DNA from: Desulfoplanes formicivorans | GTDB lineage: Bacteria > Desulfobacterota > Desulfovibrionia > Desulfovibrionales > Desulfomicrobiaceae | Length of the DNA stretch: 64,000 bases | NCBI RefSeq assembly: GCF_001748225.1 | Contig: NZ_BDFE01000020.1 | Span: 256,138 to 320,137, forward strand | Direction: 5' to 3' | Part shown: positions 16,563-25,258 of the stretch, in pieces | Layout of the letters: every line of letters starts with the position of its first letter | Position numbering within the stretch: position 1 is the stretch's first letter | The notes under the pieces: generated by a model | The model's input: only the letters and a program-made list of their open reading frames with translations | Database searches by the model: none | What the model was told of the DNA's origin: nothing | Position numbers and translations under genes: made by a program

Positions 16563-18398
16563 ATGGTTGAAACTATATATACAGACCTGTTGTGCCTGGG
16601 GGCCGGGTTGGCCGGAGAGCGCGTGGCCATTGAGGCCGCAGGAGCCGGGTTCGATGTCATCTGTTTGAGTCTGGTCCATTCCAAGCGCTCTCATTCCTCG
16701 GCAGCCCAGGGCGGCATGCAGGCGGCATTGGGTAATTCCGTCATGGGCGAAGGCGACAGTCCGGATGTCCATTTTCTGGATACGGTCAAGGGATCGGACT
16801 GGGGGTGTGACCAGGAAGTGGCCAGGATGTTTGTGGACACCGCACCCATTGTCATGCGCGAGCTTGCCCATTGGGGGGTTCCCTGGAACCGCGTTGTTGG
16901 CGGCAAGGGGTTTTATTACAAGGGCGGTCAGAAGTACGAAAAATTTGAAGACCCGGCCAAGGAAGGGCTTATTACCTCCAGGAATTTCGGGGGTACGGCC
17001 AAATGGAGAACGTGCTACACGTCAGACGGGACCGGGCACGCCGTGCTCTACACCATGGACAACCGGGCCACCCAGATGGGTGTTCAGGTGCATGATCGTG
17101 TGGAAGCCATTTCCATGATTCATGATGGGGAGCATTGCCAGGGGGTTGTGGCCCGCTGTCTGAAAACCGGCAAGCTTCGCGTGTATCTGGCCAAGGCCAC
17201 GCTTGTGGCCACGGGTGGATACGGAAGGATTTATAAGAACACGACCAATGCGGTCATCTGCGAGGGAGGAGGCCAGTCCATTGCCCTGGATACAGGCGTG
17301 GTTTCCCTGGGGAACATGGAGGCCATCCAGTTTCATCCCACGGGTATTGTTCCCACGGATATCCTGGTCACCGAGGGGTGTCGTGGAGACGGCGGGACCC
17401 TGCTGGACAAGAACGAGGACCGGTTCATGCCCGACTACGAGCCCGAAAAGGCCGAGCTGGCCTCCAGGGATGTTGTTTCCCGTCGGATGATCGAACACAT
17501 CCGCAAGGGCTTTGGCGTCAAGAATCCCTATGGGGACGACCATCTCTGGCTGGATATCCGTCATCTTGGCGAAGCCCATATCCGGACCAAATTGCGGGAA
17601 GTCGACGAGATCTGTCAGAATTTTCTGGGCATTGATCCCCTGCATCAGCTCATTCCTGTCAGACCCACTCACCATTACAGCATGGGCGGGGTGCGCACCA
17701 ACAAGCACGGCGCTGCCTATGGCCTCAAGGGCCTTTTTGCCGCAGGTGAGGCTGCCTGCTGGGATCTGCACGGGTTCAACCGCCTGGGAGGCAACTCCCT
17801 GGCCGAGACCGTGGTTGCCGGCAAGATCATCGGAGCCAAGGTGGTCGAGTATCTTCAGGGGGCTACGGCCACGTTCAAGACCGCTGTCATTGACGAACGG
17901 CTCAAGAAGGATCAGGCCCGGATCGACACGCTCATCCATGGAGGGGGCAAGGAGAACGTCTACGAGCTGCGCAACATGATGCAGGATGCCCTGATGAAAG
18001 GCGTGGGCATTTTCCGCAATGAAAAGGATCTGGACCAGGCCGTCAAGACTCTGCAGGAAGTCCATGCCCGCACCGCCAACCTGGGCTTGAAGAGCAACGG
18101 TCTGGGTGCCAATCCCGAACTGGCTCTGGCCCTCAAGCTTCCCGGCATGGTGCGCATGGCCCTTTGTGTTGCCTATGGCGCTTTGGAACGTCGGGAAAGC
18201 CGTGGATGTCACGCCCGCGAAGACTATCCCGCACGCAATGATCGTGACTGGCTGGTCAGAACCCTGGCCACCTGGGAAGAGGGTGCGGATCTGCCCACCT
18301 TGCGGTACGAGCCCGCCACTCCGAGTTTTGAACTTCCCCCGGGTGAACGAGGCTATGGCGGAGGAAAAATCATCAGCGCAGACGATAAAGAGGCCTAA
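16563..18398 (+). CDS. frdA: Fumarate reductase / succinate dehydrogenase flavoprotein subunit
   Basis: 611 residues. It holds covalent FAD and the dicarboxylate site. The dinucleotide motif is near the start (LLCLGAGLAGERVAIEAAGAG), HSSAAQGGMQA has the His that binds FAD covalently, HPTGIVPTDILVTEGCRGDGG has an active-site His, and RPTHHYSMGGVRTN and GEAACWDLHGFNRLGGNSL are conserved. The ATG at 16563 is 14 bases after frdC and has a GGGGG run ahead. It faces the cytoplasm in a complex with FrdB and FrdC. The frame is also open for about 200 bases upstream, inside frdC, which I take as chance. Confidence 0.97.
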   Translation: MVETIYTDLLCLGAGLAGERVAIEAAGAGFDVICLSLVHSKRSHSSAAQGGMQAALGNSVMGEGDSPDVHFLDTVKGSDWGCDQEVARMFVDTAPIVMRELAHWGVPWNRVVGGKGFYYKGGQKYEKFEDPAKEGLITSRNFGGTAKWRTCYTSDGTGHAVLYTMDNRATQMGVQVHDRVEAISMIHDGEHCQGVVARCLKTGKLRVYLAKATLVATGGYGRIYKNTTNAVICEGGGQSIALDTGVVSLGNMEAIQFHPTGIVPTDILVTEGCRGDGGTLLDKNEDRFMPDYEPEKAELASRDVVSRRMIEHIRKGFGVKNPYGDDHLWLDIRHLGEAHIRTKLREVDEICQNFLGIDPLHQLIPVRPTHHYSMGGVRTNKHGAAYGLKGLFAAGEAACWDLHGFNRLGGNSLAETVVAGKIIGAKVVEYLQGATATFKTAVIDERLKKDQARIDTLIHGGGKENVYELRNMMQDALMKGVGIFRNEKDLDQAVKTLQEVHARTANLGLKSNGLGANPELALALKLPGMVRMALCVAYGALERRESRGCHAREDYPARNDRDWLVRTLATWEEGADLPTLRYEPATPSFELPPGERGYGGGKIISADDKEA

Positions 18399-18401
18399 TC
18401 C

Positions 18402-19154
18402 ATGGACAGAATGCTCACTATAAACATTTTTCGATACAATCCCCAGGACCCGGATTCCAAGCCGCACATGGAATCCTTCTATATTGACGAGACCGAAAGC
18501 ATGACCCTGTTCATCGCCCTGAACAGGATCCGGGAAGAGCAGGATCCTTCCCTGCAATTCGATTTCTGTTGTCGGGCCGGGATTTGCGGGCAGTGCGGCA
18601 TGGTCATCAATGGTCGACCCAATCTGGCATGCAAGACCAAGACAAAGGATCTTCCCAGTCAGATTACCCTGCTTCCGTTACCCTTTTTCAAGCTCATCGG
18701 GGATCTTTCCGTGGACACGGGCACATGGTTTAGGGAGATGAACACCCATATCGAATCCTGGATTCATACCTCCAAGGAATTCGATCCCGAGGCCGAAGAA
18801 GAGCGCATGGACAACGAGCTTGCCGAGCAGATCTACGAGCTTGACAGGTGTGTGGAGTGCGGGTGCTGTCTGGCCGCCTGCGGTACGGCACGGATGCGCG
18901 AGGATTTTCTCGGGGCCGTTGCCCTGAACCGCATTGCCCGATTCATCCTTGATCCCAGGGACGAGCGCGAGGAAAAGGATTATTTCGAGATCATCGGCAA
19001 CGATCAGGGCATCTTCGGGTGCATGGGTCTTTTGGGCTGCGAGGATGTCTGTCCCAAGAATCTGCCCCTGCAGGATCAGCTCGGATTTTTGCGTCGCAAA
19101 ATGGGCTTTTTTGCCCTCAAGGATCTCAAACGCGGGAAAAAAAAGACCTGCTGA
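18402..19154 (+). CDS. frdB: Fumarate reductase / succinate dehydrogenase iron-sulfur subunit
   Basis: 250 residues. It carries electrons between FrdA and the FrdC haems through three clusters. The [2Fe-2S] ligands are in CCRAGICGQCG with a later Cys in LACKTK; the [4Fe-4S] and [3Fe-4S] ligands are in CVECGCCLAACGT and in the C-terminal GCMGLLGCEDVCPKNLPL. The ATG lies three bases after the frdA stop. A hairpin terminator stands between frdB and the fumarase genes. Confidence 0.97.
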   Translation: MDRMLTINIFRYNPQDPDSKPHMESFYIDETESMTLFIALNRIREEQDPSLQFDFCCRAGICGQCGMVINGRPNLACKTKTKDLPSQITLLPLPFFKLIGDLSVDTGTWFREMNTHIESWIHTSKEFDPEAEEERMDNELAEQIYELDRCVECGCCLAACGTARMREDFLGAVALNRIARFILDPRDEREEKDYFEIIGNDQGIFGCMGLLGCEDVCPKNLPLQDQLGFLRRKMGFFALKDLKRGKKKTC

Positions 19155-19181
19155 ACGGGCGGGTCGTGATCTGATTACCCG

Positions 19182-19215
19182 GGCCGGGCATGGGACACCG
19201 TGTCCGGCCTTTTTT
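19182..19215 (+). terminator. Hairpin between frdB and fumarase genes
   Basis: GGCCGG (19182-19187) pairs with CCGGCC (19204-19209), extended by an inner ACA/TGT pairing, and six T bases follow. It stands just before the fumarase ribosome site, so it may terminate or attenuate read-through from frdCAB into the fumarase pair. Confidence 0.75.
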
Positions 19216-19232
19216 GCAACAAGGAGCGAACC

Positions 19233-20072
19233 ATGCGCCAGATAGACGCTGCAAGCATCACGGACAAGGTCGCGGAAATGGTTGTCAGGGCCAATGTTGA
19301 GCTTCCCCAGGACGTGCTCAAGGCCCTTGCATCGGCTTTGGAAGAGGAAACGTCCCCGGCGGGCCGCGAGGTCCTGCAACAGCTGTTGGACAATGCCGCC
19401 CTGGCCAAGTCAACCCGGCTGCCCCTGTGTCAGGATACCGGATTGGCCGTTTTTTTTGTGGAACTGGGCAATGATTGCCATGTTCAGGGAGATCTTACCG
19501 AAGCCATCAACCAGGGAGTCCGACGGGGATACAAGGAGGGCTTTCTGCGGAAATCAGCCTGCCATCCCCTGACACGTGCCAATACCGGGGACAACACCCC
19601 GGCCATTATCCATACGGATGTGGTCCCGGGCGACGGCTTGACCATCCGGTTCATGGCCAAAGGGGGCGGCAGCGAGAACATGTCCCGGGCGACCATGCTC
19701 ACACCGGCTCAGGGATGGAAGGGCATCCGGGACTTTGTGATCAACCGCATGGCCGAGGCCGGCCCCAATCCCTGCCCGCCGACCATTGTGGGTGTGGGCA
19801 TTGGCGGGACCTTTGATCAGGCACCCATCCTGGCCAAGAAGGCCCTGTTCAGACCCCTTGATGTTCCCCATCCCGATCCCGAGATCGCGGCCATGGAGGA
19901 CGAATTGCTTGCGGCCATCAATGATCTGGGCATAGGTCCCATGGGCCTGGGAGGGAAGACCACCTGTCTTGGCGTTCGCATCAATATGGCTCCCTGCCAT
20001 ATCGCCAGTCTTCCCCTGGCCGTGAACGTTCAATGTCATTCATCACGTCATCTGGAGGTGAGCATCTCATGA
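19233..20072 (+). CDS. Class I fumarate hydratase, alpha subunit
   Basis: 279 residues. This is the N-terminal half of the oxygen-sensitive [4Fe-4S] fumarase, present as a separate subunit (also known for tartrate dehydratase TtdA). The cluster Cys residues are in LPLCQDTG, in the KSACHPLTR area and in GKTTCLG, and NTGDNTPA is conserved. ATG at 19233 has AAGGAG seven bases ahead. It overlaps the beta gene by four bases. Together with frdCAB it links malate, fumarate and succinate. Fumarase is favoured over tartrate dehydratase by the Frd neighbours. Confidence 0.93.
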   Translation: MRQIDAASITDKVAEMVVRANVELPQDVLKALASALEEETSPAGREVLQQLLDNAALAKSTRLPLCQDTGLAVFFVELGNDCHVQGDLTEAINQGVRRGYKEGFLRKSACHPLTRANTGDNTPAIIHTDVVPGDGLTIRFMAKGGGSENMSRATMLTPAQGWKGIRDFVINRMAEAGPNPCPPTIVGVGIGGTFDQAPILAKKALFRPLDVPHPDPEIAAMEDELLAAINDLGIGPMGLGGKTTCLGVRINMAPCHIASLPLAVNVQCHSSRHLEVSIS

Positions 20073-20620
20073 GCAAGGAATACAAACTCCAGACCCCGTT
20101 GACCGACGAGGATGTCGAAAAGCTGCGGGCCGGTGACAAGGTCCTTTTGTCCGGTCTGGTGTACACGGCCAGGGACGCGGCCCACAAGAAGATTGTCACG
20201 GCCTTGGAAAAGGGCGAAGAACCGCCGTTTCCCCTGCAGGGTGCGGTCATCTATTATGTAGGTCCGTCCCCGGCTCCCGAGGGCCGTCCCATCGGTTCGG
20301 CCGGACCGACCACGAGCTACCGGATGGACAGCTTTGCTCCATACCTGCATTCCCTCGGGGTCAAGGCGAGCATTGGCAAGGGCAAGCGCAACCAGGCGGT
20401 CAAGGATGCCCTGCAGACCCACAAGGGTGTCTATTTCGGAGCCACCGGAGGCGCAGGAGCGCTCATTTCCCAATGTATCGAAAAGGCCAGGGTCATAGCT
20501 TATGAGGAACTGGGACCCGAAGCGGTCCGGGTTCTCAAGGTCAGGGATTTTCCCCTTTTGGTCATCAACGACGCCTTTGGCGGGGAATTGTACGCAATGC
20601 CCCGTTTGCCCACCACCTGA
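20069..20620 (+). CDS. Class I fumarate hydratase, beta subunit
   Basis: 183 residues, the C-terminal half of class I fumarase. It shows LRAGDKVLLSGLVYTARDAA, the GPTTSYRMD loop, KGKRNQAVKDAL and YFGATGGAGAL, all family blocks around the substrate site. GGAGG lies nine bases before the ATG and the start overlaps the alpha stop (ATGA), so the two subunits are made together. Confidence 0.93.
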   Translation: MSKEYKLQTPLTDEDVEKLRAGDKVLLSGLVYTARDAAHKKIVTALEKGEEPPFPLQGAVIYYVGPSPAPEGRPIGSAGPTTSYRMDSFAPYLHSLGVKASIGKGKRNQAVKDALQTHKGVYFGATGGAGALISQCIEKARVIAYEELGPEAVRVLKVRDFPLLVINDAFGGELYAMPRLPTT

Positions 20621-20668
20621 ATACCGGCAAGGTGTGAAAATCGTTTCGGGAATATTTCAAAAACCCTC

Positions 20669-20698
20669 TTGTCATATGTCCTGTTTTCGTGCTATTTT
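20669..20698 (+). promoter_or_regulatory. Candidate sigma-70-type promoter
   Basis: TTGTCA at 20669-20674 and TATTTT at 20693-20698 with an 18-base spacer, 68 bases before the start of the 80-residue gene. Match to consensus is moderate. Confidence 0.35.
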
Positions 20699-20765
20699 CT
20701 ATGGTGATAATGTAAGCGAATTGGACATGTAACGGTCCATCATTACATAACTTCAGGAGGCGCGT

Positions 20766-21008
20766 ATGGCTCAGGTCAGGGTTGATGTCGCAGAAAAATG
20801 TCTGGCTATTCCCCAATGGTTCTTTTTTACCAAAAAAGTGCCGCTGAGCGATGTCCACAAGGAGCTCAAGATTGATTCATCCAGCGGAAAGCATATCTAC
20901 ACCTTGAAGTTGACTGGAAATTTTGGCGAACAGGACGTTACTTTCAACGATTATGAAGGGTATGCCGATTTTGTATACTCTTTTGAAAAGGCAATGATGA
21001 CGTCTTGA
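20766..21008 (+). CDS. Small hypothetical protein (80 residues)
   Basis: ATG at 20766 follows AGGAGG closely. The product is soluble with alternating beta strands (QVRVDVAEKCLAIP, KHIYTLKLTGNFGEQDVTFN) and ends in a short helix (DYEGYADFVYSFEKAMM). A strong terminator lies just downstream and a promoter candidate lies upstream, so it is a one-gene transcript. I do not recognise a family. Confidence 0.75.
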   Translation: MAQVRVDVAEKCLAIPQWFFFTKKVPLSDVHKELKIDSSSGKHIYTLKLTGNFGEQDVTFNDYEGYADFVYSFEKAMMTS

Positions 21009-21032
21009 CGTTTGCTGGTGTTCACAAAAAAA

Positions 21033-21071
21033 GCCTCCTGATCGCAAGTCTGCGATCAGGAGGCTTTTTTT
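21033..21071 (+). terminator. Strong intrinsic terminator
   Basis: GCCTCCTGATCGCA pairs perfectly with TGCGATCAGGAGGC over a four-base loop, followed by seven T bases and preceded by seven A bases, so it can act in both directions. Confidence 0.95.
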
Positions 21072-21874
21072 GTTGGTCTGTGACCGGGAGATGATACTTC
21101 AAAAACGTGCAGTCCCTTTGGCTGCCGTGCATTGATTGCAGCTCAGTCCAGAAAATGTTCACAAGTACGTGGGCGAAACATTTTCGTATTTTTTGGCAAA
21201 AATCTGTGGATCGCGTATGCTTTTCGTGCATTGGATTGTGCAAAACATTGTATTCATGGTGTTTGATTATGCGGATGATTGAAATGTCTGTAAAGTCATA
21301 CGCCTAAAGAGTGTATGCGTGAACGAATGAATGATTGTCCCATGAACAAGGCCTGATGCCCTCTGATGATTTCAAGAAGCGTGTTGTTACGTACATGCTC
21401 GCCATGTTCTGAAAAACAGGTGTTGAAACAGAGGGATATTCTGCCTTGATAGCGAAAGCACAACATGATTGAACATTGTGATTCTGTTGTTTTTTGTTTC
21501 GTTTTAAGTAAAATCAGTTGGTTGGATGTTTATGCCTTGAGCGCCATGGTTTTGGTGAATGTCATCCTGTGCATTTTGTAATACAAAGTGGTCATGTTTG
21601 ATTTTTGGGAGCACGATGAGTGGAACCGTGTAATACCATGTTGCATGTTTTATGAAACGGTATTCTAACCTGTTAAAGTATTAAATAATGTATGCCAAAT
21701 CATGCAAAGTTGTGTCAAAAAGTCCAAAGATGGTAGACAATAAATTTTCATTATGATATTCTTTTATTTCCTGTGATCAGGCAGCTTAAATCATTACATA
21801 TTATGGGCAAAATGCATTTCTGCAACCCGGTGGAAAAAATGGCAGCATAACGGCATTTCGAAGGAGTTGGTAGC
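21072..21874. other. Long AT-rich intergenic region, no gene seen
   Basis: About 800 bases with clearly lower G+C than the flanks and rich in TG and T tracts. Short open frames here have no ribosome sites and codon use unlike the neighbours. It ends with an AAGGAG that serves the sigma-54 regulator. It may hold its promoter, but I find no convincing -35/-10 or -24/-12 pair. Confidence 0.5.
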
Positions 21875-23364
21875 ATGGGAAAGATATTGGTTATCGGCAA
21901 GCACAACGAATTTTGTGAAGCGATCCTCTCGCTTTCTCAACGCATGGGGCATGATCCCGTTTTTGTCGAAGGCATCAGGGAAGGGTATGCAACAGCCTCT
22001 TCGGACGGCAGTTATGAGGTGGTTTTTCTGGATGTCATGCTGGAAGGCGGCCATGGCCTGGAATGGATTCCGAAATTGCAGGAGCTGCCTTCCATGCCCG
22101 ATGTCATAGCCATGACCAATGAAGGTGATCCGGAGACGGCTGCCTCTGCCATCAGTCAGGGGGCCTGGGATTATCTGGGTACGCCCGTTTCCATAGGATC
22201 GGTGCAATGCATGATCGCCCGAGTCCTGCAGAGCCGGGAAAAACGAAAAGCCTTTGCCCGGCAAAAGATCCTCAAGCGGGACAAGATCATCGGGCGGAGC
22301 ATGCGGTTGCGCCGATGTCTGGACTCACTGGCCCGGGCATCGGAATCCATGTGCAGTGTTCTTTTTGTCGGCGAGACCGGAACGGGCAAGGAACTGTTTG
22401 CCAGCGCCCTGCATGACAACAGTCCCCGGGGTAACAGGCGCATGGTTGTTGTCGATTGCACCAACCTTACCCGGACTCTGGCGGAGAGTCTGCTTTTTGG
22501 TCATGACAAAGGCGCTTTTACCGGAGCTGTCGCCCGGAAGCAGGGGCTTGTGGCCCAGGCCGATGGGAGCAGTCTGTTTCTGGACGAGATTGGCGAACTG
22601 CCTCTTGAGGTTCAAAAATCGTTTTTGCGGGTGTTGCAGGAAAAACGGTTTCGGCCTCTGGGTTCCAGAAATGAGGAACAGAGCGATTTTCGCCTTGTCT
22701 GTGCAACCAACCGTTCTCTTCTCCAGATGGTCGAGGCAGAGGAATTTCGCAAGGACCTTTATTTCCGGATCAGCGGCATGGTTATCGAGCTGCCGCCTCT
22801 TCGTGAGCGCAAAGAGGACATCCCTGATCTCCTTGCCCATTATGTCCCTAAAATATGCAAAGAATACAAAGTCATAGATAAAACGCCCTCTGAAGACTTC
22901 ATTCATGCCCTTTTGTGTTATTCCTGGCCGGGCAATGTTCGGGAACTGCTCAATACCCTGTACATTGCCGTGAACAATGCCCTTGAGGAACGGCATCTGT
23001 ATCCTCACCATCTGCCTGTGGATATCCGGGTGAAAATCATCCAGTCCAATCACACGCTGCCCCGGCCGGAATTGACAACTTATGTGTCACCGCCGCCCCC
23101 CCCCAGCCCGCCCCCCAAGAGCACTCGGGAGGGCATGTCAGAAGAAATCTGGATCCCGAAACCTGCAGGACGTACAAACAGATGCGTGAAGAAGCCATAT
23201 CCAAGATGGAAGAGGTGTATCTGGACGACCTGGAGGCCCTTTCCAACGGCGACATTGCCCAGGCCTGTGCCTATTCGGATCTTTCAAGAGCGCGTCTGTA
23301 CCAGCTTCTCAAGAAGCACAACCGGTATTTTCGCAAGCCCAAGAGGAACAGCCTTGTTTCCTGA
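21875..23364 (+). CDS. Sigma-54-dependent response-regulator-type activator, interrupted by a frameshift
   Basis: Read through with one added base it gives 496 residues. An atypical receiver domain (1-120) keeps the phospho-acceptor position Asp53 in VFLDVML but lacks the usual acidic pair near residue 8 (IGKHNE). The AAA+ domain follows, with Walker A GETGTGKE, the sigma-54 contact DKGAFTGAV, Walker B SSLFLDEIG and R-finger region FRKDLYFRI. A Pro-rich linker at about residues 400-420 contains the C tracts at 23096-23104 and 23111-23116, where the frame breaks. The Fis-type helix-turn-helix (GDIAQACAYSDLSRARLYQL) lies in another frame up to the TGA at 23362. As written, the protein instead runs on to 23407 with a nonsense tail and no DNA-binding domain. 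It should activate sigma-54 promoters; targets are unknown. Confidence 0.88.
23096..23116 (+). repeat. Double C tract at the frameshift of the sigma-54 activator
   Basis: Nine C bases (23096-23104), AG, three C bases, G, then six C bases. One more C in either tract would join the ATPase and DNA-binding frames. This is a slippage-prone site for a polymerase or a sequencer. Confidence 0.8.
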
Positions 23365-23494
23365 GCATCTCGTGCCGGGTTGTCACCACCTGGTTGCATC
23401 CCCGTGAAAAAAGGATGACTTGCCTTTTGTGGTGAGTCGATTGCCTTGAATCGGTTTGCGAGCTCGAGCCTGCTGGCGCACCCCGTTGGAACTG

Positions 23495-23535
23495 CCTTTT
23501 CCGGTTTCCCGTGATTCCGGAAAAGGTTTTTTTTT
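23495..23535 (+). terminator. Intrinsic terminator
   Basis: CCTTTTCCGG (23495-23504) pairs with CCGGAAAAGG (23517-23526), followed by nine T bases. It lies 130 bases after the restored stop of the sigma-54 activator. Confidence 0.92.
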
Positions 23536-23946
23536 GAAGCGGGGGGACCTGATGATGGGTGCACCGTCCCCTCTACCTCCTCTTCGGCCGTATGGACGCA
23601 GGTTCGACCGATCCAGAGCCTCCTTTCTGCATGACCGCTTTTCCCCGGTTTCCTGCAAATATGGACAACACGTCCATTTTCCATTGATCACCACCGGATG
23701 TGGGCCGCCCTTGACAGGGCTGTTTACACACAGGGTCCATGCTGTCAGATCGGATGCATGGGTTGATGGCTGGGTTATGGCTGCCAGCAAGGGGGTTTTT
23801 TGTATGCATGGGCCACAAAGCAGCAAAAGGGCCTGGAAACGGGTATGGCACGCATCGTGTATGATTCATGAAGTCATGTCGGCCCGATCCATCTTCTGTG
23901 TAGACAATGAAAGATAACCTCTTGGGACTGTTTGGTAGCAAAAATT
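23536..23946. other. Intergenic region without a recognisable gene
   Basis: About 410 bases between the terminator and the EAL-like gene. Open frames on both strands lack ribosome sites and plausible composition. It should hold the promoter of the downstream gene, which I cannot place. Confidence 0.4.
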
Positions 23947-25203
23947 ATGTCACATATCATGTATCTCCCGGATCCGTGCGAGCGATTTGTCGATCCCGAA
24001 CTCGACGATGACTTCTTGCTGCAACAACTTGCCATGGGTTTGTGCATTGTCAGTCGTGACGGACGCATTCACGCCACCAACCGGAAAATGCATGTTCTTT
24101 TCGAGGAGTATGATGGCGGTTTCTTGCGGTGGTGGAACAAGATGGCAGACGGATTGATCAATGATCTGGATGAGGGGGGAACAACGCCTCATGTGGTGTT
24201 CCGCTCCTGGACCGATGCCAGCGGTACCCTTCGAGGCATGACCATCTGGATGTTTGCTGCAGGGTTTTCTTCTGAAATCCTGTTTTTGTTCATGGCGGAA
24301 AAGGAGCCTTCCACGGCCATGAAGACCGACACCCATTTGAAAACGGCCCGGTTTGCGGATGACCTGGATCGGTTTGGTTCGGCGGAAGCCCTGACCGAAT
24401 GCATGATGCAGGCATTGATGAACAACGCCTTTTCCGTTCGGTACCAGCCGGTATTTGATGTGCGTTCGGGACGGGTGGCAGGGGTCGAGGCCCTGATTCA
24501 GGTGGCCTCCAGCAAGGATGCACCCTTGTCCCGGAATTTTTTCAACCTTCTGGATGCATCTGGGGGATCGTTGCTCATGGGACTTTGGCTCCTTGGCAGG
24601 ATCTGTCGGGATGTGCAGGCATGGAAGGAGCAGGGGAATGGTGTGCACCCCTTTTTTGTCCAGGTGCGCATGTCTGAACGTCAGCTGGCTTCTGCGTGCA
24701 TGTTGCACGCGTTTCGCCACGCCCTGGAACATTCCGGCATGGATCCCGGGAATGTGTGGATCAAGGCTTCCAAAAAATGTTTTGATGATCAGGACATGAA
24801 AAAACAGTTTTTCATCCACCGCTACCATGCATTGGGTATCAATTTCATTGTGGACAGGTTGCGGACGAATCTTGCGGATTTGAAATATTTTTTTGCCTTT
24901 TCGGTTATTCCCTTCAAGGCGGTCCAGCTGGGCAATCAGGATTTTGTCACAAATCGTGGTACGCGGCAGCAGGAACTGTTTACCATCTTTGCCAAGATTT
25001 TTTCGTCCCTGGGTGTTCATGTGGTGGCATTGTACACGAGCGGCCCGTGCGCCCTGGATATCCTCAAAAAGACCACATGCAGGTATATTCAGAAACAGGG
25101 GCGTGGATCACAGTTCTTGAAGGCCTCTCAGGTCCCCGGGTTCGTCGGTATGTATCCGTCGTGTCTGCCTGTTGATTCCTGTCACTCCCTGTTGATGCCA
25201 TGA
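23947..25203 (+). CDS. Degenerate EAL-domain protein with PAS-like N-terminus
   Basis: 418 residues. Residues about 20-130 look PAS-like (LAMGLCIVSRDGRIHATNRK). From about residue 150 the sequence follows an EAL phosphodiesterase: FSVRYQPVFDVRSGRVAGVE then ALIQ keeps the EAL triad, but the Arg of ExLxR is Gln. The later metal and catalytic positions are altered: the Asn motif is VQVRMSERQL, the DDFG-type motif is VDRLRTNL and the Lys motif is KAVQLG. It should not hydrolyse c-di-GMP but may bind it or a partner, which is inference. The start is uncertain (ATG at 23947 or 23959, no clear ribosome site). It precedes the Sat-like/APS kinase gene by 55 bases. Confidence 0.75.
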   Translation: MSHIMYLPDPCERFVDPELDDDFLLQQLAMGLCIVSRDGRIHATNRKMHVLFEEYDGGFLRWWNKMADGLINDLDEGGTTPHVVFRSWTDASGTLRGMTIWMFAAGFSSEILFLFMAEKEPSTAMKTDTHLKTARFADDLDRFGSAEALTECMMQALMNNAFSVRYQPVFDVRSGRVAGVEALIQVASSKDAPLSRNFFNLLDASGGSLLMGLWLLGRICRDVQAWKEQGNGVHPFFVQVRMSERQLASACMLHAFRHALEHSGMDPGNVWIKASKKCFDDQDMKKQFFIHRYHALGINFIVDRLRTNLADLKYFFAFSVIPFKAVQLGNQDFVTNRGTRQQELFTIFAKIFSSLGVHVVALYTSGPCALDILKKTTCRYIQKQGRGSQFLKASQVPGFVGMYPSCLPVDSCHSLLMP

Positions 25204-25258
25204 TTCGTGAAACCGGACCATCCTTGATACCGGTGCATGCGAGGAGGCCATTTCGTAC

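Noticed and set aside
23365-23407. The extended C-terminal tail of the sigma-54 activator as written
   Set aside because: The residues after the C tract in the unbroken frame are nonsense-like (many Arg, Pro, Ser and Trp), while another frame gives a recognisable Fis-type helix-turn-helix.
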